From Desmonostoc muscorum LEGE 12446 (lineage in GTDB: Bacteria > Cyanobacteriota > Cyanobacteriia > Cyanobacteriales > Nostocaceae), in assembly GCF_015207005.2 (NCBI RefSeq), contig NZ_JADEXS020000001.1, positions 8,579,001 through 8,643,000 on the forward strand: a DNA stretch of 64,000 nucleotides. Direction: 5' to 3'. Position numbers and translations under genes: made by a program. A model generated the notes under the pieces. The model saw nothing but the letters and a program-made list of their open reading frames with translations, ran no database searches and was not told the DNA's origin. Below, piece by piece: positions 1 through 9,084 of the stretch. Within the stretch, counting starts at the first letter, position 1, and every line of letters begins with the position of its first letter.

Positions 1-1
1 T

Positions 2-2182
2 AAACCTCTCAGTAAACAACAGGTACAACACAATATTTTTGCAATTTCTACCTTTGTAGTTTTCAATTGTTATTTCTTATTTGCTGGCCGCCCCATACTC
101 AAACAACTACCAAATTTCATAGAGTTAGGATTTAATGCTTTAGTCATTCTCGTCAGTACATTGTGGCTGTACAGGACACTCAGCCGCAGTGCGGAAACTT
201 ATTCGCGGGAAAGTCTTGCAGAAAGTCTGCGTCGTCAATTGGCTAAATTAACAGTTGATTTCTCTAAATTCTTAGAGGGTCGGTCAATGGCAGACCTGAA
301 ACCAGATGAAGTGTATGTTCTTGCTAAAGTACTGCCTAGTTTTAGTAAAGAATCTAGCTTTCAGGTTTACAAAGGATTGCTGCGCGAAGAACTAGAACAA
401 GGAAATGTAGAGCCGGCAAATAGCTTAGACGAACTCAAACAAATCCGTTTGGAATTAGGACTTAAGGATGAAGAACACTTCAATATATTGACAGAATTGG
501 GAGTAGAAAACCCATCTTTATTAGATCCAACTAAACGCAGAAGTCGGGAAAATCAGTTAAGAATTGAAAGCTATCGGCAAGCTTTAGAACTACAATTGTT
601 AGATTTGATCGAGATGGGAGTTCCCTTGGGTCAAGCACTCCAGCGCCGAGTCAAGCAAATTCAAGCCCTGAAACAAGAGTATGGCATTACAGCAGAGGAA
701 GAAGCACAAATTTTATCCCAAATGATTGATGAAAATAGTGCTATTCTCCGCAAAGCAGAGATACTACTTACACAGTTAAAGGAGCTAATTGTCCGCTACA
801 AAGCTTTAAGTAATTTTCCAAGTCATCAAGCACCCGTGTTTGTCTTGCTGCGATTAGTCGCTATTGAAAATAAACAACTAATTATCACCAAGCAATTATT
901 GAGTATTCTCGAAGTTTTGGAAGATGCGCCGGAAGCTGTGAAAATAGCTAGTGCTATTGGCATACTTGCAGAAAATGTATTGCCAAATATTCTGAATGAA
1001 GCTAATAATACTTGGCGGTGGCAAGAAAGAATTGCTGAGGAAGCGATCGCACTTCTACAATCCGATGATTTAGAATTAGTAGCAACCTTTGATACTCGAG
1101 CACAGATAGTTGATGACGAAGCACCGACGCAAATATTTGTTGCTGGACAACCAATACCAAAGGTGATGCCAGCCAATCATCAACCCTTTGTGATTGATGT
1201 TCTTAAAGAACTTTTGCAAGAACTAGAGCCACTCATCCAAGCAGCTGCACTTTACGCCCTAGAGCAACTCGACCCACAGCAAGGCCGCGAACAAGCACGC
1301 CAGTTACTCAACTCCACAAAACCCGGAGATTGGCTAGTACAGGAGACAGCAGAAAATATTTTGGGTCTGGATGAAGGACAGGCTGCTGCTTTGTTGCAAA
1401 CTCTCATGACTGAAGTGAAGGTGGAGGGAAAAATACAACAGCTTGTCTTTCAGCAATCAGCCGTGCAAGTGGGACGTAGTTTAGCAAATGATATCATCTT
1501 GCCCAATGCCAGAGTATCTCAGCACCACGCGATATTTCATCTTGACCAGCAAGAAGTGAGATTAACAGCGCTCAAAAGTGCCTATGGCTTACGTATTAAT
1601 GATAAACGCATACAAAATGATACAGTGCGTCTCCAGTCAGGAGATGTGATTCGGTTTAGCCCAGCAGAGGAACCAGCCATAACTGTGAGTTGGAAAAAGC
1701 AATCGCCAGTAGACTCAGCAGTAGCAAAAGAAACTTTCAGCACTCTGGATAAGCTGTTATTGATGTTTGAAACCAGTCTTTTGCGAACGGTGAAGCCGGA
1801 AGCGATGATTGAACTGGCTCGCAAGGCTGAGATTCGAGTTTACCGTCAAAGAGAAATTATCTGTAAGGCTGGAGAACCATCTGATGAACTGCTGTTGTTG
1901 ATCGATGGTGAAGTTGATGTAACGGTTCTGCAAGGAGATATTGAGGTTGTCGTCAACACAATTCGGTCAGGCGAAACTATTGGTGAAATGGGAGTTTTGA
2001 CTAGGCAAGCGCGATCGGCAAATGTAGTTGCTAAGGCTGAAATCAATCGAGTTTTGGTCATAGAGGCGAAGGATTTTGAGACACTGTTACGCAATGATTC
2101 GGAAGTGTCGAGGAGTTTGTTGCTGAACATGATTGGTCGTTTGCAAAGGTTAACTGCACAAGTTAAAGAAAGTCAGAAGTGA
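2..2182 (+). CDS. Membrane protein with FHA and cyclic-nucleotide-binding domains (5' partial)
   Basis: The reading frame is open to the left window edge, so the real start lies upstream; a TTG at 161 is only the first start-like codon and is probably internal. The codons before 161 encode hydrophobic segments, suggesting that a membrane domain precedes the soluble part. From the TTG, residues about 20-410 are helical, charged and alpha-repeat-like. Residues about 433-515 form an FHA domain (VGRSLANDIILPNARVSQHH), a phosphothreonine-binding fold. Residues about 555-660 form a cNMP-binding/Crp-type effector domain (GEPSDELLLLIDGEV, GETIGEMGVLTRQARSA). No HTH follows, so this is a sensor rather than a transcription factor. 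The next gene starts 18 bases downstream and also carries an FHA domain, so they probably form an operon. The identity of the membrane part cannot be judged here; the domain calls are secure. Confidence 0.8.
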   Translation, partial: KPLSKQQVQHNIFAISTFVVFNCYFLFAGRPILKQLPNFIELGFNALVILVSTLWLYRTLSRSAETYSRESLAESLRRQLAKLTVDFSKFLEGRSMADLKPDEVYVLAKVLPSFSKESSFQVYKGLLREELEQGNVEPANSLDELKQIRLELGLKDEEHFNILTELGVENPSLLDPTKRRSRENQLRIESYRQALELQLLDLIEMGVPLGQALQRRVKQIQALKQEYGITAEEEAQILSQMIDENSAILRKAEILLTQLKELIVRYKALSNFPSHQAPVFVLLRLVAIENKQLIITKQLLSILEVLEDAPEAVKIASAIGILAENVLPNILNEANNTWRWQERIAEEAIALLQSDDLELVATFDTRAQIVDDEAPTQIFVAGQPIPKVMPANHQPFVIDVLKELLQELEPLIQAAALYALEQLDPQQGREQARQLLNSTKPGDWLVQETAENILGLDEGQAAALLQTLMTEVKVEGKIQQLVFQQSAVQVGRSLANDIILPNARVSQHHAIFHLDQQEVRLTALKSAYGLRINDKRIQNDTVRLQSGDVIRFSPAEEPAITVSWKKQSPVDSAVAKETFSTLDKLLLMFETSLLRTVKPEAMIELARKAEIRVYRQREIICKAGEPSDELLLLIDGEVDVTVLQGDIEVVVNTIRSGETIGEMGVLTRQARSANVVAKAEINRVLVIEAKDFETLLRNDSEVSRSLLLNMIGRLQRLTAQVKESQK

Positions 2183-2200
2183 AAAGGGGATTGGCTTAAT

Positions 2201-3841
2201 ATGCTCAAAATAAAACTGTTAAACTCAAAAATACCCACAGAGAGACAAGAGTTAGACATATCGCCAGAAGTTATGATTAATGGCGAATGTTTTATAGGTC
2301 GCTCCCGCAATTGTGGTGTAGTCCTGCCCAGTGTTGAAGTTAGCCGAGTTCACAGTAGTATCCGCTATGAAGAGGGCGAATATTACTTCTCTGATCTGGC
2401 TAGTCTAACTGGTTCCCGCATTAATGACCAAGCGGCGGGTCTAAACCAAAGATATCTCCTGAAAAAGGATGACATTATTCGGATTGGCGAATTTATCCTC
2501 ACTGTTGAAGCAACTGGATCGGCAACAGATAATGCAGAGGTCGCACCAGTTCGGGAAGTCCAAAGCCAAACACCAACTCTTCCACAGGCGACATACACCA
2601 TCCCTGTTCCCCAAGTGAGTCAGCAACCAAGTCAGCCGACTCGTTCGCCTAGTGAGTATATGCCGATCGCACTTGTGCCGCCAGAACAAATCAGTCGGTG
2701 GACAAAAGGTGATTTAATGGTTCGTTGTGTGGCAATAATTGACGAAACTGATGATGTGAAGACCTTTCGCTTTGCTGCTGACCCACCAATATTATTTACC
2801 TACCAACCTGGTCAGTTTATGACGCTGAACCTGGAAATCAACGATAAACCAGTCAAACGCTCTTACTCAATCTCTTCAACTCCTTCACGACCCCACACTT
2901 TAGAAATTACAGTCAAGCGTGTTCCTGCACCACCAAATGTTTTGGATGTACCGCCTGGTTTGGTTTCCAATTGGTTGCACGACAATCTCAGAGTCGGTAG
3001 TGAAATCAAAGTCAGCGGCCCTTTGGGAAAATTTACTTGTTTTGCCAACCCCAGTCAAAAACTATTATTTATTTCTGCTGGAAGTGGTATTACACCGATG
3101 ATGTCTATGTCACGATGGATGATGGACACCGCTGCTGATTGCGATATTGTCTTTTTTCATTGCGCCCGCAGTCCTCGTGATATTATTTATCGCCAGGAAC
3201 TAGAGTTAATATCTAGTCGCCAGCCTAAGTTTCGTTTAGCGATCGCCATTACCAGACCCGAAGCAGGTCAAGCATGGTATGGCTTCATGGGCAGACTCAA
3301 CGAACAAATGCTGTATGCGATCGCTCCTGATTTTTGGCAACGCACAGTATATGTCTGCGGGCCGAGTCCTTTTATGCAAGGGGTAAAAACTATGCTAGAG
3401 CAAATCGGATTCCCCATGCAAAACTACTATGAAGAAAGTTTTGGCGGGGCGAAAAAGTCAAAACTCCAGCCATCGGTTCCGCCTCAAGTAGTGACTGAGC
3501 AAGTTACCAAAGTGACAACAATAGTACCAAAACCAGTAATTTCCACCCCAGTTACTCCTCCAGTTAAAACAACAGGCTCTTTTACTCTAGTGTTTTCCAA
3601 GTCTGGCAAAGAAATTACCTGCACTGGAGAAGATCCGATTCTAGAGTTAGCTGAACAAGAAGGAGTGGCGATCGATAGTAGTTGTCGCAGTGGAGTCTGC
3701 GGTAGTTGTAAAACGCGGAAGCTTCAAGGAGAGGTGAAGTATTTAGGAGAACCTGATGCTCTCGATGAAAGCGAACAGGAGGAAGGCTATATTCTCGCTT
3801 GTATTGCTCACCCTAGAGACCGAGTTGCGATCGATGCTTAG
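2201..3841 (+). CDS. FHA domain - ferredoxin reductase-like - [2Fe-2S] ferredoxin fusion oxidoreductase
   Basis: A 546-residue three-part protein. Residues about 25-100 are an FHA domain (FIGRSRNCGVVLPSVEVSRV). After a Pro/Gln-rich linker, residues about 170-275 form an FAD-binding FR-type domain (KRSYSIS flavin motif) and about 280-400 an NAD(P)-binding domain (GSGITPMMSM and YVCGPSPFMQ). A second linker leads to a plant-type [2Fe-2S] domain with ligands C495, C500, C503 and C534. The reductase-ferredoxin half matches the family that passes electrons from NAD(P)H through FAD and [2Fe-2S] to a partner oxidase or desaturase. The N-terminal FHA is an unusual addition that suggests docking to a phosphorylated partner, possibly the upstream FHA/cNMP protein. 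The ATG sits 18 bases after the previous stop, with an AAAAGGGG-like site before it. The electron acceptor is unknown. Confidence 0.88.
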   Translation: MLKIKLLNSKIPTERQELDISPEVMINGECFIGRSRNCGVVLPSVEVSRVHSSIRYEEGEYYFSDLASLTGSRINDQAAGLNQRYLLKKDDIIRIGEFILTVEATGSATDNAEVAPVREVQSQTPTLPQATYTIPVPQVSQQPSQPTRSPSEYMPIALVPPEQISRWTKGDLMVRCVAIIDETDDVKTFRFAADPPILFTYQPGQFMTLNLEINDKPVKRSYSISSTPSRPHTLEITVKRVPAPPNVLDVPPGLVSNWLHDNLRVGSEIKVSGPLGKFTCFANPSQKLLFISAGSGITPMMSMSRWMMDTAADCDIVFFHCARSPRDIIYRQELELISSRQPKFRLAIAITRPEAGQAWYGFMGRLNEQMLYAIAPDFWQRTVYVCGPSPFMQGVKTMLEQIGFPMQNYYEESFGGAKKSKLQPSVPPQVVTEQVTKVTTIVPKPVISTPVTPPVKTTGSFTLVFSKSGKEITCTGEDPILELAEQEGVAIDSSCRSGVCGSCKTRKLQGEVKYLGEPDALDESEQEEGYILACIAHPRDRVAIDA

Positions 3842-3906
3842 AGGTTGTTTGAAAAGTGGTTGACTGTGCTTTTAATTGCGTTTTTACCCCCCTTAGTCCC
3901 CCCTTA

Positions 3907-4846
3907 TAGAACCCATTTGACATCTAAGAAGGTGCTGCAAGCCTCTTAATCATTAGCCTGATGAAGCAGATATTGAGTTTGGCAGTGGCACTAACCAGGG
4001 TTCGTTCAAAGTTCTTAACCAGAATTTTACAGCGCTCCATCCAAGCATTGGAGCGTTCGATCACCCATCTAGCTATTGCCGGAACAAATCCAGATTTTCC
4101 TTGTGCCGCTTTCTCTTGTTTTGAGGGTTTCGTAGAAAGTTGAAACTGAATTTTGGTCATGATCTCTGGGTAAATTCGCTCTAACTCCTGAGTCAAATAT
4201 TCTGGGTGATACCCATGATCTAGCAGGATAGTAATCTTGGGAATATCGATAGGTTTTGACTTGAAGTAGTCGATGTTGAGAGTAAACATCTCAATTAATC
4301 CGGCATCATCCGAGACATTGGCGCGAGTACAGAGCGTAAAAAAGGGAAACCCAAGGGTGTCAATAGCCAAATGCCTTTTAATACCGTTGGTGGCTTTGTA
4401 GAAGCAAAAACCTTTCGACTCCACACTGGCGTTGCAGGTATTTTTCACTGCTTGGGAGTCAATGATGATCAATGTCGTCCAGTGCGGTTTTTTTTTTACC
4501 TGTTCACGCACTTGTCCATGTAAGACACTCATCAGTTCCTCAAATACCCCGGCTGCTCGCCACTGTTTGTAGTGCCAATATACAGTGGAATAAGGGGGGA
4601 GGTCTTTAGGTAAGTCTTGCCAATTGCATCCATTTTTTAGTTGATAGAGAATTCCATTGAAGATATCTCGCTTTGGCCAGTTGGTCGGTCGAGTCTGCTT
4701 CTTAGTCGGTAATATCTCTTGCAATAAGGGTTCAAAAATTTCCCATTCTGCATCAGTGAGGTTGCTGGAATACGCCATTAGTATTGGATTTTAGATGCTG
4801 AGGAGTACCTTAATTCAAAACCTCACAAGATGTCAAATGGGTTCTA
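3907..4846 (-). mobile_element. IS5-family insertion sequence, complete, 940 bp
   Basis: Perfect 19-bp terminal inverted repeats (tagaacccatttgacatct) lie at 3907-3925 and 4828-4846. Both are flanked by TA (3905-3906 and 4847-4848), consistent with a TA target duplication. One intact transposase fills the element, and its stop codon lies inside the left terminal repeat. Intact ends and ORF suggest recent insertion. Confidence 0.9.
3924..4778 (-). CDS. IS5-family transposase
   Basis: An intact 284-residue DDE transposase. The N-terminus (LTDAEWEIFEPLLQ, CNWQDLPKDLPPYSTVYWHY) is the DNA-binding segment typical of IS5-family enzymes. The first catalytic Asp is in IIIDSQAVKNT, the second in ITILLDHGY, and the Glu in WVIERSNAWMERCKILVKNFE. 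It catalyses cut-and-paste transposition of the surrounding 940-bp element. The gene is complete and ends within the left inverted repeat, so the element may be active. Confidence 0.93.
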   Translation of the reverse strand: MAYSSNLTDAEWEIFEPLLQEILPTKKQTRPTNWPKRDIFNGILYQLKNGCNWQDLPKDLPPYSTVYWHYKQWRAAGVFEELMSVLHGQVREQVKKKPHWTTLIIIDSQAVKNTCNASVESKGFCFYKATNGIKRHLAIDTLGFPFFTLCTRANVSDDAGLIEMFTLNIDYFKSKPIDIPKITILLDHGYHPEYLTQELERIYPEIMTKIQFQLSTKPSKQEKAAQGKSGFVPAIARWVIERSNAWMERCKILVKNFERTLVSATAKLNICFIRLMIKRLAAPS

Positions 4847-5049
4847 TAAAGGGGGGAAACAAGAAAATCCGGTTCCCTCCCCTTTATAAGGGGAGGGTTA
4901 GGGAGGGGTAAAAATATTTGATACATCAATTATGACTTTTCAAACATCCTCTGTACAAAATTAGACTTAACTCAAATATTCCAGCTTGAAGTAAGCAGCA
5001 TTCAATCTTACTTTTACAAGGTGTTTCAGATGTTCGATTTCTAATAGAG

Positions 5050-6036
5050 ATGAATTCACAAAACCAAGAAAACTGGCAATCACAGCAAACATCTACAAAA
5101 AATATACCATCTATCAGTAGTGATTTTACTGAAAGTGTTGATAGGGTAAATAAATTTGTTCTAGCAGAATTTGAGCGTGAAATTATCGAAAAGCAATTGT
5201 ATTACCATACAAAAGATCATTTGATGGCTGTACAGCAACGCGCTCAATTAATTTTTCAAGTCATTCGTCCTTATTTGTCAGCTGATGTAGAGACAATTAA
5301 GAGGATGGAATTGTTACTGGATCTTTGTGCGATCGCTCATGACTTAGTACAAATCTTTATACCCCACCAACCGCACACATCCAGACGACGAGAAGCAGGT
5401 GTCAGTGAAAATGCAACTATAGAAATTCTATTGAATTATATACAAGTTTTAAATCAACAAATATCAGCATTTTATCCAAAAAGTACGGCTATTTTCACAG
5501 ATACAGATTTGGAAATCATTCAAGAAGCGATCGCCGCTACCATTTGTGATTACGATGCAACAGAGCAAGCCATTTATCAACCCTCTCTTTATAATCAGAA
5601 CCAACCTATTTCACCAGTAGCTTGCATCATTGCTCTAGCGGATATTGGTTCTTTGGGAATCGAAGGAATACCATCTTATAACCAGGAGGGTAGCCTACTC
5701 TTTTTAGAAGAAAATCCAGACATTATTCCTATCATTAAAAATCAGAACGTGCGAACTCTGGCTACAGATAATCCAGAACTGTACGAAAATATTAGACAAC
5801 GTTTACTCAGACGTGCAAAATTTCAAGTTAATTTTGCTAAATCTCGCCTAAATCGGTTCTCTCGTGAGTTGGCTTCTTTACCAGCAGATGCAATCCCCAC
5901 ATTAACTCAAGCAGTTTTTCAGTATCTCAATCTAGAAACCATACAAGAAATTGAAGCAACTACCCCTACAAATGAACAAACATCTTTAGAAGTGTTAATC
6001 AAGTTTTTTGAATTTGAGCGATTAATCAAAAATTGA
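5050..6036 (+). CDS. HD-domain phosphohydrolase-like protein
   Basis: A 328-residue soluble protein. Residues about 55-100 contain YYHTKDHL followed by LCAIAHDLVQIF, the His ... His-Asp arrangement of HD-superfamily metal-dependent phosphohydrolases. A third region (AATICDYDA ... ACIIALADIGSLG) supplies further Asp residues typical of the fold. The substrate is unknown; HD proteins often act on nucleotides or cyclic nucleotides, and an adenylate cyclase lies 0.5 kb downstream, but a link is only inference. The start ATG has only a weak upstream purine run. Remnants of chemotaxis-type genes follow immediately. Confidence 0.7.
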   Translation: MNSQNQENWQSQQTSTKNIPSISSDFTESVDRVNKFVLAEFEREIIEKQLYYHTKDHLMAVQQRAQLIFQVIRPYLSADVETIKRMELLLDLCAIAHDLVQIFIPHQPHTSRRREAGVSENATIEILLNYIQVLNQQISAFYPKSTAIFTDTDLEIIQEAIAATICDYDATEQAIYQPSLYNQNQPISPVACIIALADIGSLGIEGIPSYNQEGSLLFLEENPDIIPIIKNQNVRTLATDNPELYENIRQRLLRRAKFQVNFAKSRLNRFSRELASLPADAIPTLTQAVFQYLNLETIQEIEATTPTNEQTSLEVLIKFFEFERLIKN

Positions 6037-6037
6037 A

Positions 6038-6319
6038 TTGGGGACTGAGAATTGTGAGGATTATGGACTTTTATTCAAAAATTCTCAATGGTTAAATAAA
6101 TCTCACATCGGCAAACTCCGCTTCTTAAGCGTTCCCTGTTCCACTAGAGAAGAACCTTATTCTCTAGCTATGACATTATTGGATTTAGGTTTACTGCTAA
6201 ATCAGTTTAACATTGATGCAGTTGATATTAGTACAAAGTCTTTAGCTCAAGCCAAAAAAGTAATTTACAGCCGTCACTCTTTTAGAGGTGATAATTTAGA
6301 ATTTAAAGACCGCTATTGA
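6038..6319 (+). pseudogene. CheR-type methyltransferase fragment
   Basis: About 90 codons resemble the SAM-binding core of CheR: PCSTREEPYSLAMTLLDLG matches the family motif, in which the R is usually G. SRHSFRGDNLEFKDRY matches the segment that follows in the full enzyme. The N-terminal all-alpha domain and the C-terminal third are missing, and a stop follows at once. The frame overlaps the end of the HD gene. CheR methylates receptor glutamates; this scrap cannot be functional. It is the remnant of a locus that also left the TM-HAMP piece at 6374. Confidence 0.7.
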
Positions 6320-6373
6320 GTTATTTAATCTTTTTAGAGCTAGTGTAACTAGATATGTAAAGTTTTGTATTAG

Positions 6374-6595
6374 AATTCAATATTTCTGACTTTATTAATA
6401 TTATTATTCTTCTTAATAATTTGTCCTATAATTACCATTGTCTTTGGTTTATATTTTAGTAAGCCCATAGTTCAAAAGCTGAGTGAATTAGTAAAAATTT
6501 CTCAGCATATAGCTAATAGTAATTCTACAGCACAGATAAAATCATCAGATAGACAAGATGAAATCGATAAACTACAAACTGCTTTTTCTATATAG
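6374..6595 (+). pseudogene. Transmembrane-HAMP fragment of a signalling receptor
   Basis: In this frame a strongly hydrophobic helix (LTLLILLFFLIICPIITIVF) is followed by FSKPIVQKLSELVKISQHIA and RQDEIDKLQTAFS, a canonical HAMP linker as found after the second membrane helix of chemoreceptors and histidine kinases. There is no start codon: the frame begins after a TAG at 6371 and stops at 6593-6595. It overlaps the first codons of the cyclase gene in another frame, which points to a deletion junction. Confidence 0.65.
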
Positions 6596-8759
6596 GACTT
6601 ACGCAACTATTAAAAAAGCAAGTTGCTCAAAAAAGTTTCGTCTGCGAACTGTTCTGATTGTTCCATTTATTATTCCCATTATTGCGTCAACTGCCTTGGT
6701 GGGGTGGTTCTCTTTCCGCAATGGACAGCAGGCGATCGATGACCTGGCAATTCAGTTGAATGGTGAAATTAGTGCCCGCATTAAGCAACACGTTTTGGAC
6801 TATTTGAATAAATCTTATAATGTTCTGAAACTCACCGATGCAGGTATCCAAAGTGGCAACTTAAAGCTTGATGACTTTAAAGGATTGCAGCGCTATTTCT
6901 GGCAGGTAGTGCGACACAATGGCTTAGAGAACTATCTGTATTTTGGGAACGAACAGAGCGAGTTTGTCGGCGTTGAACGGCTAGAAGATGAGACGGTTCA
7001 ACTCAGAATTCGCACGAAAGCTACTGAGCCGATGCGTAAAACCTACTTGCTGGATGAGCGAGGTAATCAACAAAAGTTTTTGAAACAGGAGAAGTTCGAT
7101 CCCATCTACCGCCCCTGGTATAGAGTTGCCGTGCAAGCTCGTAAACTTACGTCAAGTCCAGTTTATTCAAGCTTTTCCCACCATAATACGTCTTTGGTAT
7201 TTTCTCCAGTCTGTCCTGTTTTTGACTCAACCGGTAAGCTGCTTGGGGTTTTGAGCATTAACATCAGCTTGAAGCAAATCACAAGTTTCGTGAAACAGCT
7301 TTACATCAGCCCCCACGGACAGAGCTTTATCATGGAGTCATCGGGTCATTTGGTCTTCAGTTCGACCATTCCGAAACCGTTCACGGTTAAAGGAAAAGGG
7401 GACGATCGCCAAATCGAGCGCATGTCAGCCGCTGATAGTCCAAATGCGACAGTGAGTGCTACTGCTCGATATTTACGCAAGCATTTCGGTCTCTTTTCCG
7501 CGATCGAGGGCATTCAACACCTAAAGTTTCAAATTGATGGTGCGTGGCACTACGTTCAGGTGATGCCAATTCAGGATGGTCGGCATATCAACTGGCTAGC
7601 GGTGGTGGTTGTTCCTGAAAATGATTTCATGGCACGGATCAATGCCAATACTCGCACCACAATTCTGCTGTGCGTACTGACATTTGCGGCGGCAACTGCG
7701 ATCGGTGTTCTTGCGTCTCGTTGGATCAGCCACCAAATTTTCAAACTTAACACGGCGTCTCAAGAGATTGCCAGTGGAAATCTCGACCAACACGTTGAAG
7801 TCAACGGCATCATCGAGATTGAGAAGCTGGCTGATTCGTTTAACCGCATGGCGTTTCAACTCCAGGAATCCTTCGAGAGATTGGAAACTCAGAAGAATTC
7901 CTTTGCCCGGTTCTTTCCCCCCGAATATCTCAAGTTTCTCAACAAGCACGAGGTAACAGACATCGAACTGGGCGATCACGTCAGCAAAGAGATGGCGGTC
8001 ATGTTCTCGGATATTCGCTCCTTTACAACCCTATCCGAGAAGATGACTCCCAAAGAGAATTTCGATTTTGTCAATGCTTACCTGCGAAGGGTTTCTCCAG
8101 AAATTCGCGCCCATGATGGCTTTGTAGTGAAGTTCTTGGGTGATGGCATGATGGCAGTCTTTCCTAATGGTGTGGATGATGCCGTTGCCGCAGGGGTTGA
8201 TAAATTCAAACGGGTACAGAAATACAATCGGAAACGAGAATCTCAAGGCTACTTGCCAATTGATGTAGGCATGGGTATCCACGTTGGACACATGATGGTG
8301 GGCATGGTAGGGGAACACAACCGGATTCAAGGGGATGCGTTCTCTGATAATGTGAATCTGACTGCTCGTTTGGAAGGATTGACAAAGTTCTATGGTGTTT
8401 CATTACTAATTTCTGAAGAGGTCTTGGAGCGATTGAGCAACCCAGAGCAGTACAAAATTCGCTTTTTGGATCGAGCGATCGTTAAGGGTAGAACTGAACC
8501 GATCGCGGTTTACGAAGTGCTCGATGCCGAAACAGAAGCAATCCGAGAACTAAAACTTGACACCTTGCAAACCTTTGAGCGGGGACTTCAACACTACTGT
8601 CGGGGCAACTTTACTGATGCCAAAGCCTGTTTTGAACAGGTACTTGCAGTGAACCCTCTCGATAAGACTACCAAACTCTATCTAGAACGAATCCAAGAAT
8701 TGCTGCTAGAAGGTACTCCAGCCAATTGGAATGGCGTATGGGCATTTACACAGAAATAA
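6558..8759 (+). CDS. Cache-HAMP class III adenylate cyclase with C-terminal TPR-like tail
   Basis: A 733-residue membrane receptor cyclase. A first TM helix lies at about residues 32-52 (VLIVPFIIPIIASTALVGWF), then a large extracytoplasmic Cache-type sensor to about 365, a second TM (TTILLCVLTFAAATAIGV), a HAMP linker, and a class III cyclase domain (VMFSDIRSFTTLSE, FLGDGMMAVF). Both metal-binding Asp residues are present. Lys in FVVKFLGDG and Asp in GDAFSDNVNLTARLE are the pair expected for ATP rather than GTP. The last 70 residues look like a TPR helix pair. It should make cAMP in response to an external ligand. The first roughly 20 codons overlap a HAMP fragment in another frame, so the N-terminus may be recombinant. 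Confidence 0.9.
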   Translation: MKSINYKLLFLYRTYATIKKASCSKKFRLRTVLIVPFIIPIIASTALVGWFSFRNGQQAIDDLAIQLNGEISARIKQHVLDYLNKSYNVLKLTDAGIQSGNLKLDDFKGLQRYFWQVVRHNGLENYLYFGNEQSEFVGVERLEDETVQLRIRTKATEPMRKTYLLDERGNQQKFLKQEKFDPIYRPWYRVAVQARKLTSSPVYSSFSHHNTSLVFSPVCPVFDSTGKLLGVLSINISLKQITSFVKQLYISPHGQSFIMESSGHLVFSSTIPKPFTVKGKGDDRQIERMSAADSPNATVSATARYLRKHFGLFSAIEGIQHLKFQIDGAWHYVQVMPIQDGRHINWLAVVVVPENDFMARINANTRTTILLCVLTFAAATAIGVLASRWISHQIFKLNTASQEIASGNLDQHVEVNGIIEIEKLADSFNRMAFQLQESFERLETQKNSFARFFPPEYLKFLNKHEVTDIELGDHVSKEMAVMFSDIRSFTTLSEKMTPKENFDFVNAYLRRVSPEIRAHDGFVVKFLGDGMMAVFPNGVDDAVAAGVDKFKRVQKYNRKRESQGYLPIDVGMGIHVGHMMVGMVGEHNRIQGDAFSDNVNLTARLEGLTKFYGVSLLISEEVLERLSNPEQYKIRFLDRAIVKGRTEPIAVYEVLDAETEAIRELKLDTLQTFERGLQHYCRGNFTDAKACFEQVLAVNPLDKTTKLYLERIQELLLEGTPANWNGVWAFTQK

Positions 8760-9084
8760 AATTCGTTCAATTTATAGCAGTCGCCAAGGCGACTCTTGAC
8801 TCTCGCCAAATACTAAAACGCTGACCAGTCAGTCAATGGCTACTATTTTTTAGCGATGGCTACGCCCGCCGCAGGCATCGCCAAACTTTTCGGTCTGCTG
8901 AAATTTGATACCCATAAAGTCTCATTTTTTACTTAAATCAATAATTTTTTATTGGAGAAATTAAATTTTTGTATTAAAAATAAAAATTTTTTGGTGAAAT
9001 ATCAAACTAATATCACAGTTTAAAGTTTTGTCGTTTGAACTTTTTAGGAGCTAGCTGATTAATTGAAGGAAAATTAACAAATAT
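8760..9084. other. Intergenic region with a short palindromic repeat
   Basis: There is no coding sequence. A 29-base GC-rich palindromic repeat sits at 8853-8881 (GCGATGGC...GCATCGC). The rest is AT-rich and forms the leader of the UrtA-like gene. No clear NtcA site (GTA-N8-TAC) was found. Confidence 0.6.
8853..8881. repeat. Short dispersed GC-rich palindromic repeat
   Basis: An imperfect palindrome beginning gcgatggctacgcc and ending gcaggcatcgc. Related copies are at 10611, 13128, 19774 and 34863, several inside genes. Confidence 0.6.

Larger units (their letters stand above)
3841..4951. repeat. Inverted-repeat (MITE-like) element interrupted by an IS5-type element
   Basis: A 16-base end at 3841-3856 (gaggttgtttgaaaag) reappears inverted at 4936-4951 with one mismatch. 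Inside are C-rich and G-rich stretches typical of cyanobacterial foldback repeats, and the IS at 3907-4846 lies between them. Taking out the IS and one TA leaves a non-coding element of roughly 170 bases that starts at the stop codon of the preceding gene. Confidence 0.6.

Noticed and set aside
7596..7979. 127-codon minus-strand ORF within the cyclase gene
   Set aside because: It is entirely antisense to the HAMP and linker region, with no own ribosome site or motif.
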